A stretch of DNA of 15,510 nt. It comes from an uncultured Clostridia bacterium (lineage in GTDB: Bacteria > Bacillota > Clostridia > Oscillospirales > Ruminococcaceae). Both the position numbers and the translations under genes were made by a program. The notes beneath the pieces were generated by a model. That model made no database searches. It worked only from the letters and a program-made list of their open reading frames with translations, and was not told where the DNA came from. Below, piece by piece: positions 5,573 through 11,689 of the stretch; within the stretch, counting starts at the first letter, position 1, and each line of letters begins with the position of its first letter. The stretch is from the NCBI GenBank assembly GCA_937901465.1, contig CALGTU010000104.1:1-15510 (forward strand). The letters run 5' to 3'.

Positions 5573-7123
5573 ATGCTTATTGATATTATAGGCAAAAGAA
5601 TGATAACAACTTCTTTACAGAACAAGCTTGTAAAAGGAGAAGAAAATGCACATACTGTAAAACTTGTTCTTCCTATGGAATACGACGGGCTCGACCTTTC
5701 TGAACTTTCCTACAAAATGCGTGGAAGTATCGGAGAAACCAATGCAGAACAGGTTCTTCAGAAAGAAGTTGTAAATAACGAGGTTGTTCTTACATGGGTT
5801 ATCAGCAGAAACTTTACTGCCGAAAGCGGAATGCTTACACTAGAACTTATCGGTCTTTCTTATGAAAGAGAAGTTGTAATCAGATTTACAGCACATCCCG
5901 TTGAAGTTTTCGAAGGCGCAGACAGAATTGTTTATACATCAGAAGATGTTATTGAACAGGCACTTATGCAGATGCAGATTGAAGTTCAGAGAGCAATTGA
6001 TGCTGCTGAAAAAGCAGAGGGAACAGCAGGAAAATCTGCTTATGAAATCGCTGTTTTCAACGGGTTTGAAGGAACAGAAGAAGAATGGCTCATAAGCCTT
6101 AAAGGTGAAAAAGGTAAAGATGGTGAAGACGGCATAGCAGGAGAACTTAAAACCATAGGTGCCTTTGACAGTCTGACCGACCTTAAAAACGCTTATCCCG
6201 ATGGCTCATCACTTTCTGGTGGTTTTCTTGTTGATGGAAATTATTATATATGGGATAATGTTTCATCATCATGGAAAGGAACAGGGCTTTTGGCCGGAGC
6301 TAAGGGCGTAAAGGGAGATAAAGGCGACAAAGGTGAAAAAGGCGACAAGGGAGATACAGGTGAGGCAGGCCCTCGCGGTGAAACGGTTTCTGTAAATGAA
6401 ATTGCTTCTGAAGGTGGAAATATTACCCTCAATCTTGATGATATCCCCGACGGAGAAGAAAGAAAAATGTTCTTTATGCCTGTCGGTACTGTTATGCCTT
6501 ATACCTCCGACATCATCCCTGATTTATGGCTTTTGTGTGATGGTGCTGAGGTTTCGAGAACAACCTATGCTGCACTTTTCTCTGTTCTCGGAGAAACATA
6601 CGGTGCGGGTGACGGAATAGAAACATTCAATATCCCCGATATGAGAAGCAGAGTTCCTGTAGGAAATTTCTATGATGAATTCAAATCAGCAACTTCGTAT
6701 ACAAAGGGCTCGACAACAATCATGATAAAGCCTGACACAAATACATCCTTCTATGGTGCCGGCGATATCATTTCTTATGAAGGCGAAAAGAGGACAATTA
6801 CTGATATTACAAATACATCATTTAATGTCACTACAATTACTATTGATGAAGGATTTTCTCTTGATATCCTTTCAGGAAAAACATTTGTTATTGAAACACA
6901 TACCGGCAAAACCGGAGGAGAAAAAGCACATATCCTTACTGTCAGTGAAATGCCTTCGCATTCTCATACTTATTCCGCTACGGCAATGACTTCCAATGGA
7001 AGCGGATCCGGTTCAAACTATGCAACTTCATCATCATCAACAGGTTCATCAGGTGGCGGAAAAGCACATAACAACATGCCTCCGTTTGTTGTAATGAACT
7101 ATATCATCTATGCGGGGGTGTAA
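5573..7123 (+). CDS. Phage tail fibre: BppU-like, collagen-like and collar domains
   Basis: This 516-residue protein resembles a phage receptor-binding or baseplate fibre. Residues 1-115 look like the N-terminal domain of BppU-type upper baseplate proteins, a beta-rich attachment domain. A coiled segment (about 125-150) and a common phage motif, SAYEIAVFNGFEGTEEEWLISLKG at about 155-178, lead into a short Gly-X-Y run (178-190). A small module with GGFLVDGNYYIWDNVSSSWKG (216-236) separates it from a longer collagen-like run (242-269). A phage Collar domain follows (about 304-365: GTVMPYTSDIIPDLWLLCDG, TFNIPDMRSRVPVGN). The C-terminus has LTVSEMPSHSHTYS (455-468), a Ser/Gly-rich loop and NNMPPFVVMNYIIYAGV, as in tail-fibre tips and microcystin-dependent-like proteins. 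It is probably a trimer whose tip binds a surface ligand. No upstream tail genes exist here. The ribosome site is AAAGGA at 5558-5563. Confidence 0.88.
   Translation: MLIDIIGKRMITTSLQNKLVKGEENAHTVKLVLPMEYDGLDLSELSYKMRGSIGETNAEQVLQKEVVNNEVVLTWVISRNFTAESGMLTLELIGLSYEREVVIRFTAHPVEVFEGADRIVYTSEDVIEQALMQMQIEVQRAIDAAEKAEGTAGKSAYEIAVFNGFEGTEEEWLISLKGEKGKDGEDGIAGELKTIGAFDSLTDLKNAYPDGSSLSGGFLVDGNYYIWDNVSSSWKGTGLLAGAKGVKGDKGDKGEKGDKGDTGEAGPRGETVSVNEIASEGGNITLNLDDIPDGEERKMFFMPVGTVMPYTSDIIPDLWLLCDGAEVSRTTYAALFSVLGETYGAGDGIETFNIPDMRSRVPVGNFYDEFKSATSYTKGSTTIMIKPDTNTSFYGAGDIISYEGEKRTITDITNTSFNVTTITIDEGFSLDILSGKTFVIETHTGKTGGEKAHILTVSEMPSHSHTYSATAMTSNGSGSGSNYATSSSSTGSSGGGKAHNNMPPFVVMNYIIYAGV
6296..6379 (+). 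repeat. Collagen-like Gly-X-Y codon repeat in the fibre gene
   Basis: Ten glycines occur at every third residue (242-269), with mostly Lys-Asp/Glu fillings (GDK, GEK). This is encoded by imperfect 9-base units. A shorter run of five such glycines is at 6104-6142. Such runs form triple helices in trimeric fibres and can change copy number by slippage. Confidence 0.85.
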
Positions 7124-7126
7124 AAT

Positions 7127-7414
7127 ATGTATTATATCGAAGTTTCTGAAAACGGAAAAATAACAAATATTCTCTATATGTCGAATGGAGAAAAGGACAT
7201 TGAATATCTCGGTTGGGACAGAGAAGAAAAAGAAAGTTGCGGTGCTTTTATTGAAACTCTTCCCGAGGATTATGAAGTTGACAAATATCTTTATATTGAC
7301 GGAGAATTTGTTTTAAACCCTGATTATGTTCCCTATGAAGAAGAGAATGTCGATTATGACGAAATCGCCCTCGACCATGAATTCCGTATCTCAATGTTAG
7401 AACTTGGTATCTAA
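7127..7414 (+). CDS. Small acidic phage tail-associated protein
   Basis: This 95-residue, very acidic protein sits directly behind the fibre gene. GGGGGTG at the end of the fibre gene is the ribosome site, and only three bases separate the stop from the ATG. The N-terminus (MYYIEVSENGKITNILYMSNG) and the end (DHEFRISMLELGI) resemble short proteins that follow tail-fibre genes in Firmicutes siphoviruses. They may be tail-fibre assembly or capping proteins, but no function is established. There is no membrane segment or signal peptide. The phage-origin call rests mainly on position and on these end patterns, from memory of such proteins. Confidence 0.7.
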   Translation: MYYIEVSENGKITNILYMSNGEKDIEYLGWDREEKESCGAFIETLPEDYEVDKYLYIDGEFVLNPDYVPYEEENVDYDEIALDHEFRISMLELGI

Positions 7415-7442
7415 ATTTTAAAAATGAAAGGAGTGCTTTATT

Positions 7443-7604
7443 ATGTCAAGCACAGCAAAACTCTGTAAAAAGGTAATCGAAAAGGAAAAGCAGAAAGGAA
7501 CTCTTAACATCGATGAGATGACAGAAAAACTCGATGTATTTCTTCTCAATGACAGAATTACCGACGAAGAATACAACGAACTTATTGCGCTTATGACAGC
7601 GTAA
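7443..7604 (+). CDS. Very small XkdX-like phage protein
   Basis: This 53-residue protein begins at an ATG preceded by AAAGGAG (7427-7433). It is helical and charged, with a C-terminal LNDRITDEEYNELIALM that recalls the 'I-T-x-E-x-Y' hinge of XkdX-type proteins found next to tail fibres in Bacillus and clostridial phages. The similarity is short, so the family name is tentative. The next gene starts six bases after its stop with no ribosome site of its own, so translation of the two is probably coupled. Confidence 0.65.
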   Translation: MSSTAKLCKKVIEKEKQKGTLNIDEMTEKLDVFLLNDRITDEEYNELIALMTA

Positions 7605-7610
7605 AATCTT

Positions 7611-7970
7611 ATGGAACAGAAAAGAATAACTCTGTATTTTAAAAAACATCCCACAAATAAAAGAAAGAAAAAGTTTGAGTTTATGCAGATAGTGGTTTTA
7701 ATAACTTTGTTTCTTTCTTTTCTGTGGGTGACGCTTTCTTATGTTCTTGCGTTTCTTGAAAAGCCCGATACCTTAGAAAATCTTTCAGGCAGTGTTGCTT
7801 CTGTAACCATTGTTGCAATCTTGGGTTATTCGGGAACGAACTGCGTAAGAGCGTCAAGCTATAACAAATACAGAAGAAAGGACGGTGATGAGTATGGCGA
7901 CGACACAACAGCAGAAAGAATTTCTTTCTCGGATTATCCCGTTAGCGAAAGCCGATATGAAGAAGACTAA
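7611..7970 (+). CDS. Two-helix phage membrane protein upstream of the endolysin
   Basis: This 119-residue protein has a basic N-terminus (KKHPTNKRKKKFEF), a first membrane helix at about 25-48 (MQIVVLITLFLSFLWVTLSY) and a second at about 59-78 (LSGSVASVTIVAILGYSG). Its charged tail is probably cytoplasmic. It resembles unnamed membrane proteins encoded beside holins in Firmicutes phages and could be a holin, antiholin or spanin-like helper; none of these is proven. There is no clear ribosome site at 7611, so it depends on coupling to the gene before, or starts at the in-frame ATG at 7683. Its last 27 codons plus the stop overlap the endolysin gene in another frame (83 bases). Confidence 0.7.
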   Translation: MEQKRITLYFKKHPTNKRKKKFEFMQIVVLITLFLSFLWVTLSYVLAFLEKPDTLENLSGSVASVTIVAILGYSGTNCVRASSYNKYRRKDGDEYGDDTTAERISFSDYPVSESRYEED

Positions 7971-8469
7971 AATACTTGCTTCCCTTACAATCGCACAGGC
8001 AATTTTAGAATCAGCCTGGGGAACGTCGGCACTCGCGAGAAAGAGCAACAATCTATTCGGTATAAAGGGTAACGGAAAAAACTATAAAACCTTTGAATAC
8101 ATAAACGGGAAGCGGGTTGATATAGTCGATAGTTTCAAGGTCTATCCCGACTGGGAAACATCTGTAACAGACCATAGCGGACTTTTTCTTCGTCTTTCAA
8201 GATATCAGAACCTTATCGGAGAAAGGGACTACAAAAAGGCTTGCAGAAAGGTCTATGAAGACGGTTATGCAACTGCGCCGAATTATACAGAGGCACTCAT
8301 CAGAATCATAGAGCAGTATAAACTCTATGAACACGATTATGAAAACTGTATCGTTCAGTATGTTGTTGTGGCAGAGAGTAAGCCACTCACTATGCAGTCC
8401 TCTGATAACCTCATAAGAACACTTAAAAAATACGGTATGACAGCCGTGAAGAAAGAGGTGCTTATTTAA
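7888..8469 (+). CDS. Endolysin: glucosaminidase-domain peptidoglycan hydrolase
   Basis: This 193-residue enzyme has a FlgJ/AcmA-type N-acetylglucosaminidase domain (about 8-148) that cuts the glycan backbone of peptidoglycan. Its catalytic Glu41 lies in IAQAILESAWGTSALA (35-50), followed by the family's SNNLFGIKG (53-61), DWETSVTDHS (88-97) and Tyr133. No signal peptide is present, as expected for an enzyme released through a holin. The last 40 residues (VVVAESKP to KKEVLI) are too short for a full wall-binding domain and resemble half of a SPOR-like repeat at best. ATG 7888 has AAAGGA five bases upstream; ATG 7894 is a good alternative, with GGTGAT just before it. The N-terminal helix belongs to the domain, so the long overlap with the preceding gene is probably real. 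Confidence 0.92.
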   Translation: MSMATTQQQKEFLSRIIPLAKADMKKTKILASLTIAQAILESAWGTSALARKSNNLFGIKGNGKNYKTFEYINGKRVDIVDSFKVYPDWETSVTDHSGLFLRLSRYQNLIGERDYKKACRKVYEDGYATAPNYTEALIRIIEQYKLYEHDYENCIVQYVVVAESKPLTMQSSDNLIRTLKKYGMTAVKKEVLI

Positions 8470-8694
8470 TTGAAGATAAACTGGAAGCAGAAACTCACAT
8501 CAAGAAAGTTCTGGGCTGCTGTCGTGAGTTTTGTAACAACAATCCTCATCGTTCTCAACTACTCTGAAATGGAAGTAGGACAGGTCGCAGGACTTATCAC
8601 AGCAACTGCATCTCTTATCGCCTACATTATCGGTGAAGGAATGGTTGACGCCAAGAGAGCGGAGGGCGAAAAGAACGATGAACGAGGAGAATAA
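8470..8694 (+). CDS. Phage holin
   Basis: This 74-residue protein is a small membrane protein that opens the cell membrane to endolysin. It has a basic start (INWKQKLTSRKFW), helix one at about 14-29 (WAAVVSFVTTILIVLN) and helix two at about 34-53, ending in YIIGEGMVDAKR, which is typical of clostridial gut-phage holins. The tail is charged. It uses a TTG start immediately after the endolysin stop, with AGAGGTG (8454-8460) as the ribosome site. This dense spacing is usual in lysis modules. The order endolysin then holin is less common than the reverse, but known. Confidence 0.88.
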   Translation: MKINWKQKLTSRKFWAAVVSFVTTILIVLNYSEMEVGQVAGLITATASLIAYIIGEGMVDAKRAEGEKNDERGE

Positions 8695-8878
8695 GAAGTG
8701 TCCCTGCGATACAGTCAGAGAACTTGAAAAGAAAGTCGAAGAACAGAAAGACAAGCTCGCAAAGGGTGAAACACAGTTCGCAGTTATAAACACAAAACTC
8801 AATCTCATTATGGGCGTTTTGGGAACTGTCGGCGCTGCTCTTGTGGGTATTATCGTTAAGATGATGATGACGGTGTAA
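8678..8878 (+). CDS. XhlA-like holin partner
   Basis: This 66-residue protein has a short N-terminus with CPC, a heptad-rich coiled coil (VRELEKKVEEQKDKLAKG, about 13-30) and one C-terminal membrane helix (IMGVLGTVGAALVGIIVKMM, about 44-63). This is the layout of XhlA-type haemolysin/holin accessory proteins. The ATG overlaps the holin gene by 17 bases; GGAGGG at 8661-8666 serves it with an 11-base spacing. The frame extends upstream in the holin gene, but no better start is seen there. It is the last gene of the cassette and ends just before a terminator. Confidence 0.75.
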   Translation: MNEENKKCPCDTVRELEKKVEEQKDKLAKGETQFAVINTKLNLIMGVLGTVGAALVGIIVKMMMTV

Positions 8879-8885
8879 AAATAAA

Positions 8886-8920
8886 AAAGGGTATCAGATT
8901 TTCTGATACCCTTTATTTTT
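8886..8920. terminator. Bidirectional intrinsic terminator
   Basis: AAAGGGTATCAGA (8886-8898) and TCTGATACCCTTT (8902-8914) pair perfectly over 13 bases with a three-base loop. ATTTTT follows on the plus side and an A-rich tract lies on the other. It closes the phage cassette and the convergent PHP gene. Confidence 0.93.
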
Positions 8921-8941
8921 AAGGAACAAATATAAATGCGA

Positions 8942-9778
8942 TTATGATTTTTTGGATGCGAGTTTTAAAATTCTTTCGATGTTTTCTTCGTCGGTTGTTT
9001 CACTTCCGATGTGTGTTGAATGTGCATTGTAAAGACCATGGAAGTCTGAACCACCTGTTACGATGAGATTATATTTCTTTGCGATTTCAAGAATTCTTTC
9101 TCTCTGCTTTTCATCGGCTGTGTAGTGATAAGCTTCAACGCCGTCGAGTTTTCCTGATGCCGCAAGTTCTTCTAAAAGTTCGAAGTTGTCATAATAAGCA
9201 GGGTGTGCAAGAACAGCAACGCCTCTTGCTGAATGGATAAGGTCGATAGCGAAGTTTACATCGGGATATTCACGTTCAACTATGCAACTTCCTGTTTTAA
9301 GATTGAAGAGTTCGTTGTTGAGCTTTCCGTAGAAGTGTGTTGAATAGCCATAGTCTATAAGTGCACGCATGATATGCTGCTTGAATATGCTCTTGCTTCC
9401 TGTTGCATATTTTGTAACACTTTCAACTGTTATGGGGTAACGTTCCATAACGTTTTTAACCATCTGCTTTGCACAATCTCTTCTGATTTCGCAGGATTTG
9501 AAACAAAGACCTTCGAGTCTGTCGGGTTTCTGAGGAGCATAGCAAAGGATATGTACCTTGCTCTGTCTTTTTTTATCCCATGTTGAAAGTTCAACCCCGG
9601 GGATTACTTTAACGCCATAACGGTCACCAAGAACGGGAGCTCTTGAGAAACTTGCCATGGTGTCATGGTCTGTGATAGAGATAGTATCAATACCTGTTCT
9701 CTTTGCCTGCATAATAATATCTTCTATGCCGAGAGAACCGTCTGATAATGTTGTATGACAATGTAAATCGCCTTTCAT
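8942..9778 (-). CDS. PHP-domain phosphoesterase (TrpH/RNase AM-like)
   Basis: This 278-residue protein is a stand-alone PHP-domain metal-dependent phosphoesterase. Its metal-binding motifs are in order: HCH (6-8) with Asp13 of SDGS, TDHD (36-39), GVEL with Glu63, His76 in HILCY, AHP with His192, and SDFHG with Asp245 and His247. The insertion between about residues 90 and 180 is the small helical domain usual for this family. Relatives act on 3',5'-nucleoside bisphosphates or trim 5' ends of RNA (RNase AM/YciV), so a role in RNA or nucleotide turnover is likely but the substrate is not proven. AGGAGG (9785-9790) sets the start. It has its own promoter and is separated from the phage cassette by a terminator. 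Confidence 0.9.
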   Translation of the reverse strand: MKGDLHCHTTLSDGSLGIEDIIMQAKRTGIDTISITDHDTMASFSRAPVLGDRYGVKVIPGVELSTWDKKRQSKVHILCYAPQKPDRLEGLCFKSCEIRRDCAKQMVKNVMERYPITVESVTKYATGSKSIFKQHIMRALIDYGYSTHFYGKLNNELFNLKTGSCIVEREYPDVNFAIDLIHSARGVAVLAHPAYYDNFELLEELAASGKLDGVEAYHYTADEKQRERILEIAKKYNLIVTGGSDFHGLYNAHSTHIGSETTDEENIERILKLASKKS

Positions 9779-9830
9779 AATTTGCCTCCTGATATATTCA
9801 GTTCGACTCTTTTATATTAAGTCCAACAAT

Positions 9831-9859
9831 ATTATACAACAAAACCGACAAAAAATCAA
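9831..9859 (-). promoter_or_regulatory. Sigma-A promoter of the PHP gene
   Basis: On the minus strand TTGATT (9854-9859) and a perfect TATAAT (9831-9836) are 17 bases apart, about 53 bases before the PHP start. The -35 box lies inside a small inverted repeat (GACAAAA 9847-9853, TTTTGTC 9863-9869). Confidence 0.72.
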
Positions 9860-9868
9860 TAGTTTTGT

Positions 9869-9908
9869 CAAACTTTTTTGAACATTTTTAAGGTGTCAAA
9901 AAAGTTTG
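9869..9908. repeat. Perfect 13-base inverted repeat across the pseudouridine synthase stop
   Basis: CAAACTTTTTTGA (9869-9881) and TCAAAAAAGTTTG (9896-9908) are exact complements separated by 14 bases. The second arm contains the stop codon of the minus-strand gene. The stem is AT-rich, and no T-tract follows it in the direction of that gene, so it is a weak terminator at best; it may protect the mRNA 3' end. Confidence 0.5.
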
Positions 9909-10846
9909 TTTACAAACCATATATTTTTTATCTCAAAAGTTTTCTTATCAAGATAGGATAAAATACCACTTTCGGTAGTAAAATCAAAGGTCAGTTTATA
10001 AGAACACAAAGCCTGTGTCTTTACAGAATATTCGCGGTTTACTTTATTTATGCCGTATTTTCCGTCGCCTAAAAGCGGTGCACCGAGATGTGCAAGATGA
10101 GCTCTTATCTGATGAGTTCTTCCTGTTATAAGGTCAACATTCAGAAGACAAAGATTTCCTTTTCTTTTTAAAACTTCGTATTTTGTGATAATAGTTTTGT
10201 TATCAGAAGTTTTTTTATCGCTTATGAAAACCTTGTTCTTTGCCTCATCTTTTTTAAGATAGGCTTTTGCGGTATCTGAATTTTTCGGCGGTGGAGAAAT
10301 TGTTACACAGAGATATTCTTTTTTAAGTTCTCTGTCCTTGATTTTCTGATTGAGAATTCTTAAACTCTCGGCGTTTTTTGCTGATATTACAATTCCTTCG
10401 GTGTTTCTGTCAAGTCTGTTACATAGCGAGGGAGCAAAAGAATTTTCACTGTCAGGATTATATTCGCCTTTTTCATAGAGATAATGCTTTATGCGGTTTA
10501 TGAGGGTGTCTGTGGTATTTTCGTCGTCCTCGTGAACAACTTCTCCGCATTTTTTATTGACAAGCAGTATATTTTCATCTTCATAGACAATATCTATCTT
10601 TGAGGGAACAGAAAGGAATTCATGTTCTTCGTTTTTTGTTTCAAAGAATTCATCGTTAATATAAAGCTGTAAAATATCACCTTCATTGAGTCTTGTTGAT
10701 ATTTCGCATCTTTTCCCGTTGAGCTTTATCCTTTTCGTTCTTATGTATTTATATAAAAGACTTTTAGGCAGGCTTTTTACCGCTTTTTCCAGAAACTTGT
10801 CAACTCTCTGGTTACTGTCGTTTTTGTTTATGATATATTCCTTCAA
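9896..10846 (-). CDS. RluA-family pseudouridine synthase
   Basis: This 316-residue enzyme converts uridine to pseudouridine in RNA, probably 23S rRNA (RluC/RluD group). An S4 RNA-binding domain covers about residues 13-75 (RVDKFLEKAVKSLPKSLLYK, RIKLNGKR). The catalytic domain follows, with NRLDRNTEG (143-151) holding catalytic Asp146, and GRTHQIRAHLAHLGAPLLGD (242-261). Length and motif order are normal. The start is a TTG (10844-10846) behind AGAGGTGA (10853-10860); no ATG gives a better N-terminus. The exact target uridines cannot be read from sequence. It has its own promoter, divergent from radC. Confidence 0.93.
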   Translation of the reverse strand: MKEYIINKNDSNQRVDKFLEKAVKSLPKSLLYKYIRTKRIKLNGKRCEISTRLNEGDILQLYINDEFFETKNEEHEFLSVPSKIDIVYEDENILLVNKKCGEVVHEDDENTTDTLINRIKHYLYEKGEYNPDSENSFAPSLCNRLDRNTEGIVISAKNAESLRILNQKIKDRELKKEYLCVTISPPPKNSDTAKAYLKKDEAKNKVFISDKKTSDNKTIITKYEVLKRKGNLCLLNVDLITGRTHQIRAHLAHLGAPLLGDGKYGINKVNREYSVKTQALCSYKLTFDFTTESGILSYLDKKTFEIKNIWFVNKLF

Positions 10847-10869
10847 TCAGTTTCACCTCTTTTAAGACT

Positions 10870-10898
10870 ATTCTACATTATCATATGATTTTTTTCAA
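10870..10898 (-). promoter_or_regulatory. Sigma-A promoter of the pseudouridine synthase gene
   Basis: On the minus strand TTGAAA (10893-10898) and TAGAAT (10870-10875) have a 17-base spacer, about 25 bases before the TTG start. Each box is one base or so from consensus. Confidence 0.65.
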
Positions 10899-10919
10899 GG
10901 ATAAAACGATAAAAAATCC

Positions 10920-10948
10920 TTTACATTATATATATGTTGTGATATAAT
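10920..10948 (+). promoter_or_regulatory. Sigma-A promoter of radC-uvrB-uvrA
   Basis: TTTACA (10920-10925) and a perfect TATAAT (10943-10948) are 17 bases apart, and TGA directly before the -10 box makes it an extended -10 promoter. The predicted start is near 10955, leaving a leader of about 34 bases. Confidence 0.8.
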
Positions 10949-10969
10949 AGAATGTATGTTCTATTATAT
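10942..10969. promoter_or_regulatory. Palindromic operator, LexA/DinR-like, over the radC promoter
   Basis: ATATAATAGAA (10942-10952) and TTCTATTATAT (10959-10969) are exact complements around TGTATG. The central 14 bases, AGAATGTATGTTCT (10949-10962), match the Bacillus DinR/LexA pattern CGAAC-R-N-R-Y-GTTYG at 11 of 14 positions; the mismatches are both outer bases and the C of GAAC. It covers the -10 box and start site, where a repressor would block transcription of repair genes. Confidence 0.55.
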
Positions 10970-10988
10970 GAGGAAAGAGGGTTATTCT

Positions 10989-11678
10989 ATGGCAGAGCGT
11001 TCTGTTCACGAAGGTCATCGTGAAAGACTCAGAAATAAATTCATGACAAGCGGATTCGAAACTTTTGAAGACCACGAAATTGTCGAACTTCTTTTATTTT
11101 ATGCCATTCCAAGAGGGAATACAAACCCGATAGCCCACGAACTCATCAATCGTTTCGGGAACTTAAGGGGCGTTCTTGACGCTACTCCCGAAGAACTTGA
11201 AGGAATAAAAGGACTCGGAAGTGCGGGAGTTACGTTTTTCAAAGTTATGATAAGTGCCCTTAAACAATATGAAATACAGAGTTCTGAATTCTTACAGCTT
11301 GACACAACAAAGAAACTCCGTGATTATTTCTTAAAAGATTTTATCGGAATAAAGAAAGAAGAAATCCATCTTGTAACGCTTGATGACAAACTTAATCTTA
11401 TAAACTGTCATATCGTTGCAAGGGGCGGAATAAGCACAGTCCCCGTTAATATAAGAAAAATGGTTCAGATGTGTATTGAAGACAATTCGGAAACAATAGT
11501 TCTAGCACATAATCACCCTATGGGTGAAGCAAGACCATCTGCTGAAGATATAAGAGCAACAAAACATATCGCCAAAGCACTTAAAGGTGTTGGTATTTTT
11601 CTTGCCGACCATATAATTTGTTCGCCTAAAGAAAGTTATTCTATGTATGAAGGCGGATTTTTCTGTTTTGAAGAATAG
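10989..11678 (+). CDS. radC: RadC family JAMM-domain protein
   Basis: This 229-residue protein has a RadC layout: an N-terminal helical domain with a helix-hairpin-helix-like part (about 44-82, ELEGIKGLGSAGVTFFK), and a JAB/MPN domain (about 105-229). The JAMM zinc motif is intact: Glu125/126 upstream, HNHPMGEARPSAEDIRAT with His174, His176, Ser184 and Asp187. RadC was named for DNA repair in E. coli, but that assignment was withdrawn and the true role is unsettled. The frame opens at 10956, but that ATG lies at the predicted transcript start inside the palindrome. ATG 10989 has AGGAAAGAGGG eight bases upstream and is preferred. uvrB follows after 11 bases. Confidence 0.92.
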   Translation: MAERSVHEGHRERLRNKFMTSGFETFEDHEIVELLLFYAIPRGNTNPIAHELINRFGNLRGVLDATPEELEGIKGLGSAGVTFFKVMISALKQYEIQSSEFLQLDTTKKLRDYFLKDFIGIKKEEIHLVTLDDKLNLINCHIVARGGISTVPVNIRKMVQMCIEDNSETIVLAHNHPMGEARPSAEDIRATKHIAKALKGVGIFLADHIICSPKESYSMYEGGFFCFEE

Positions 11679-11689
11679 AGGTTATTTTT

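Noticed and set aside
6296..6379. Short tandem units considered as a CRISPR-like array
   Set aside because: They are imperfect 9-base codon units encoding Gly-X-Y, in frame, with no spacers.
5573..7123. Fibre gene considered as a diversity-generating retroelement target
   Set aside because: No template repeat, reverse transcriptase or C-type lectin variable end is visible; the tip is a Collar-type domain.
7418..7654. Two minus-strand frames over the small phage gene at 7443-7604
   Set aside because: The plus-strand gene has a clear ribosome site and fits the operon; the minus frames are low-complexity Ser/Phe-rich antisense shadows.
10956..10988. Longer radC start with 11 more residues
   Set aside because: It coincides with the predicted transcript start and the palindrome and has no ribosome site; ATG 10989 has a good one.
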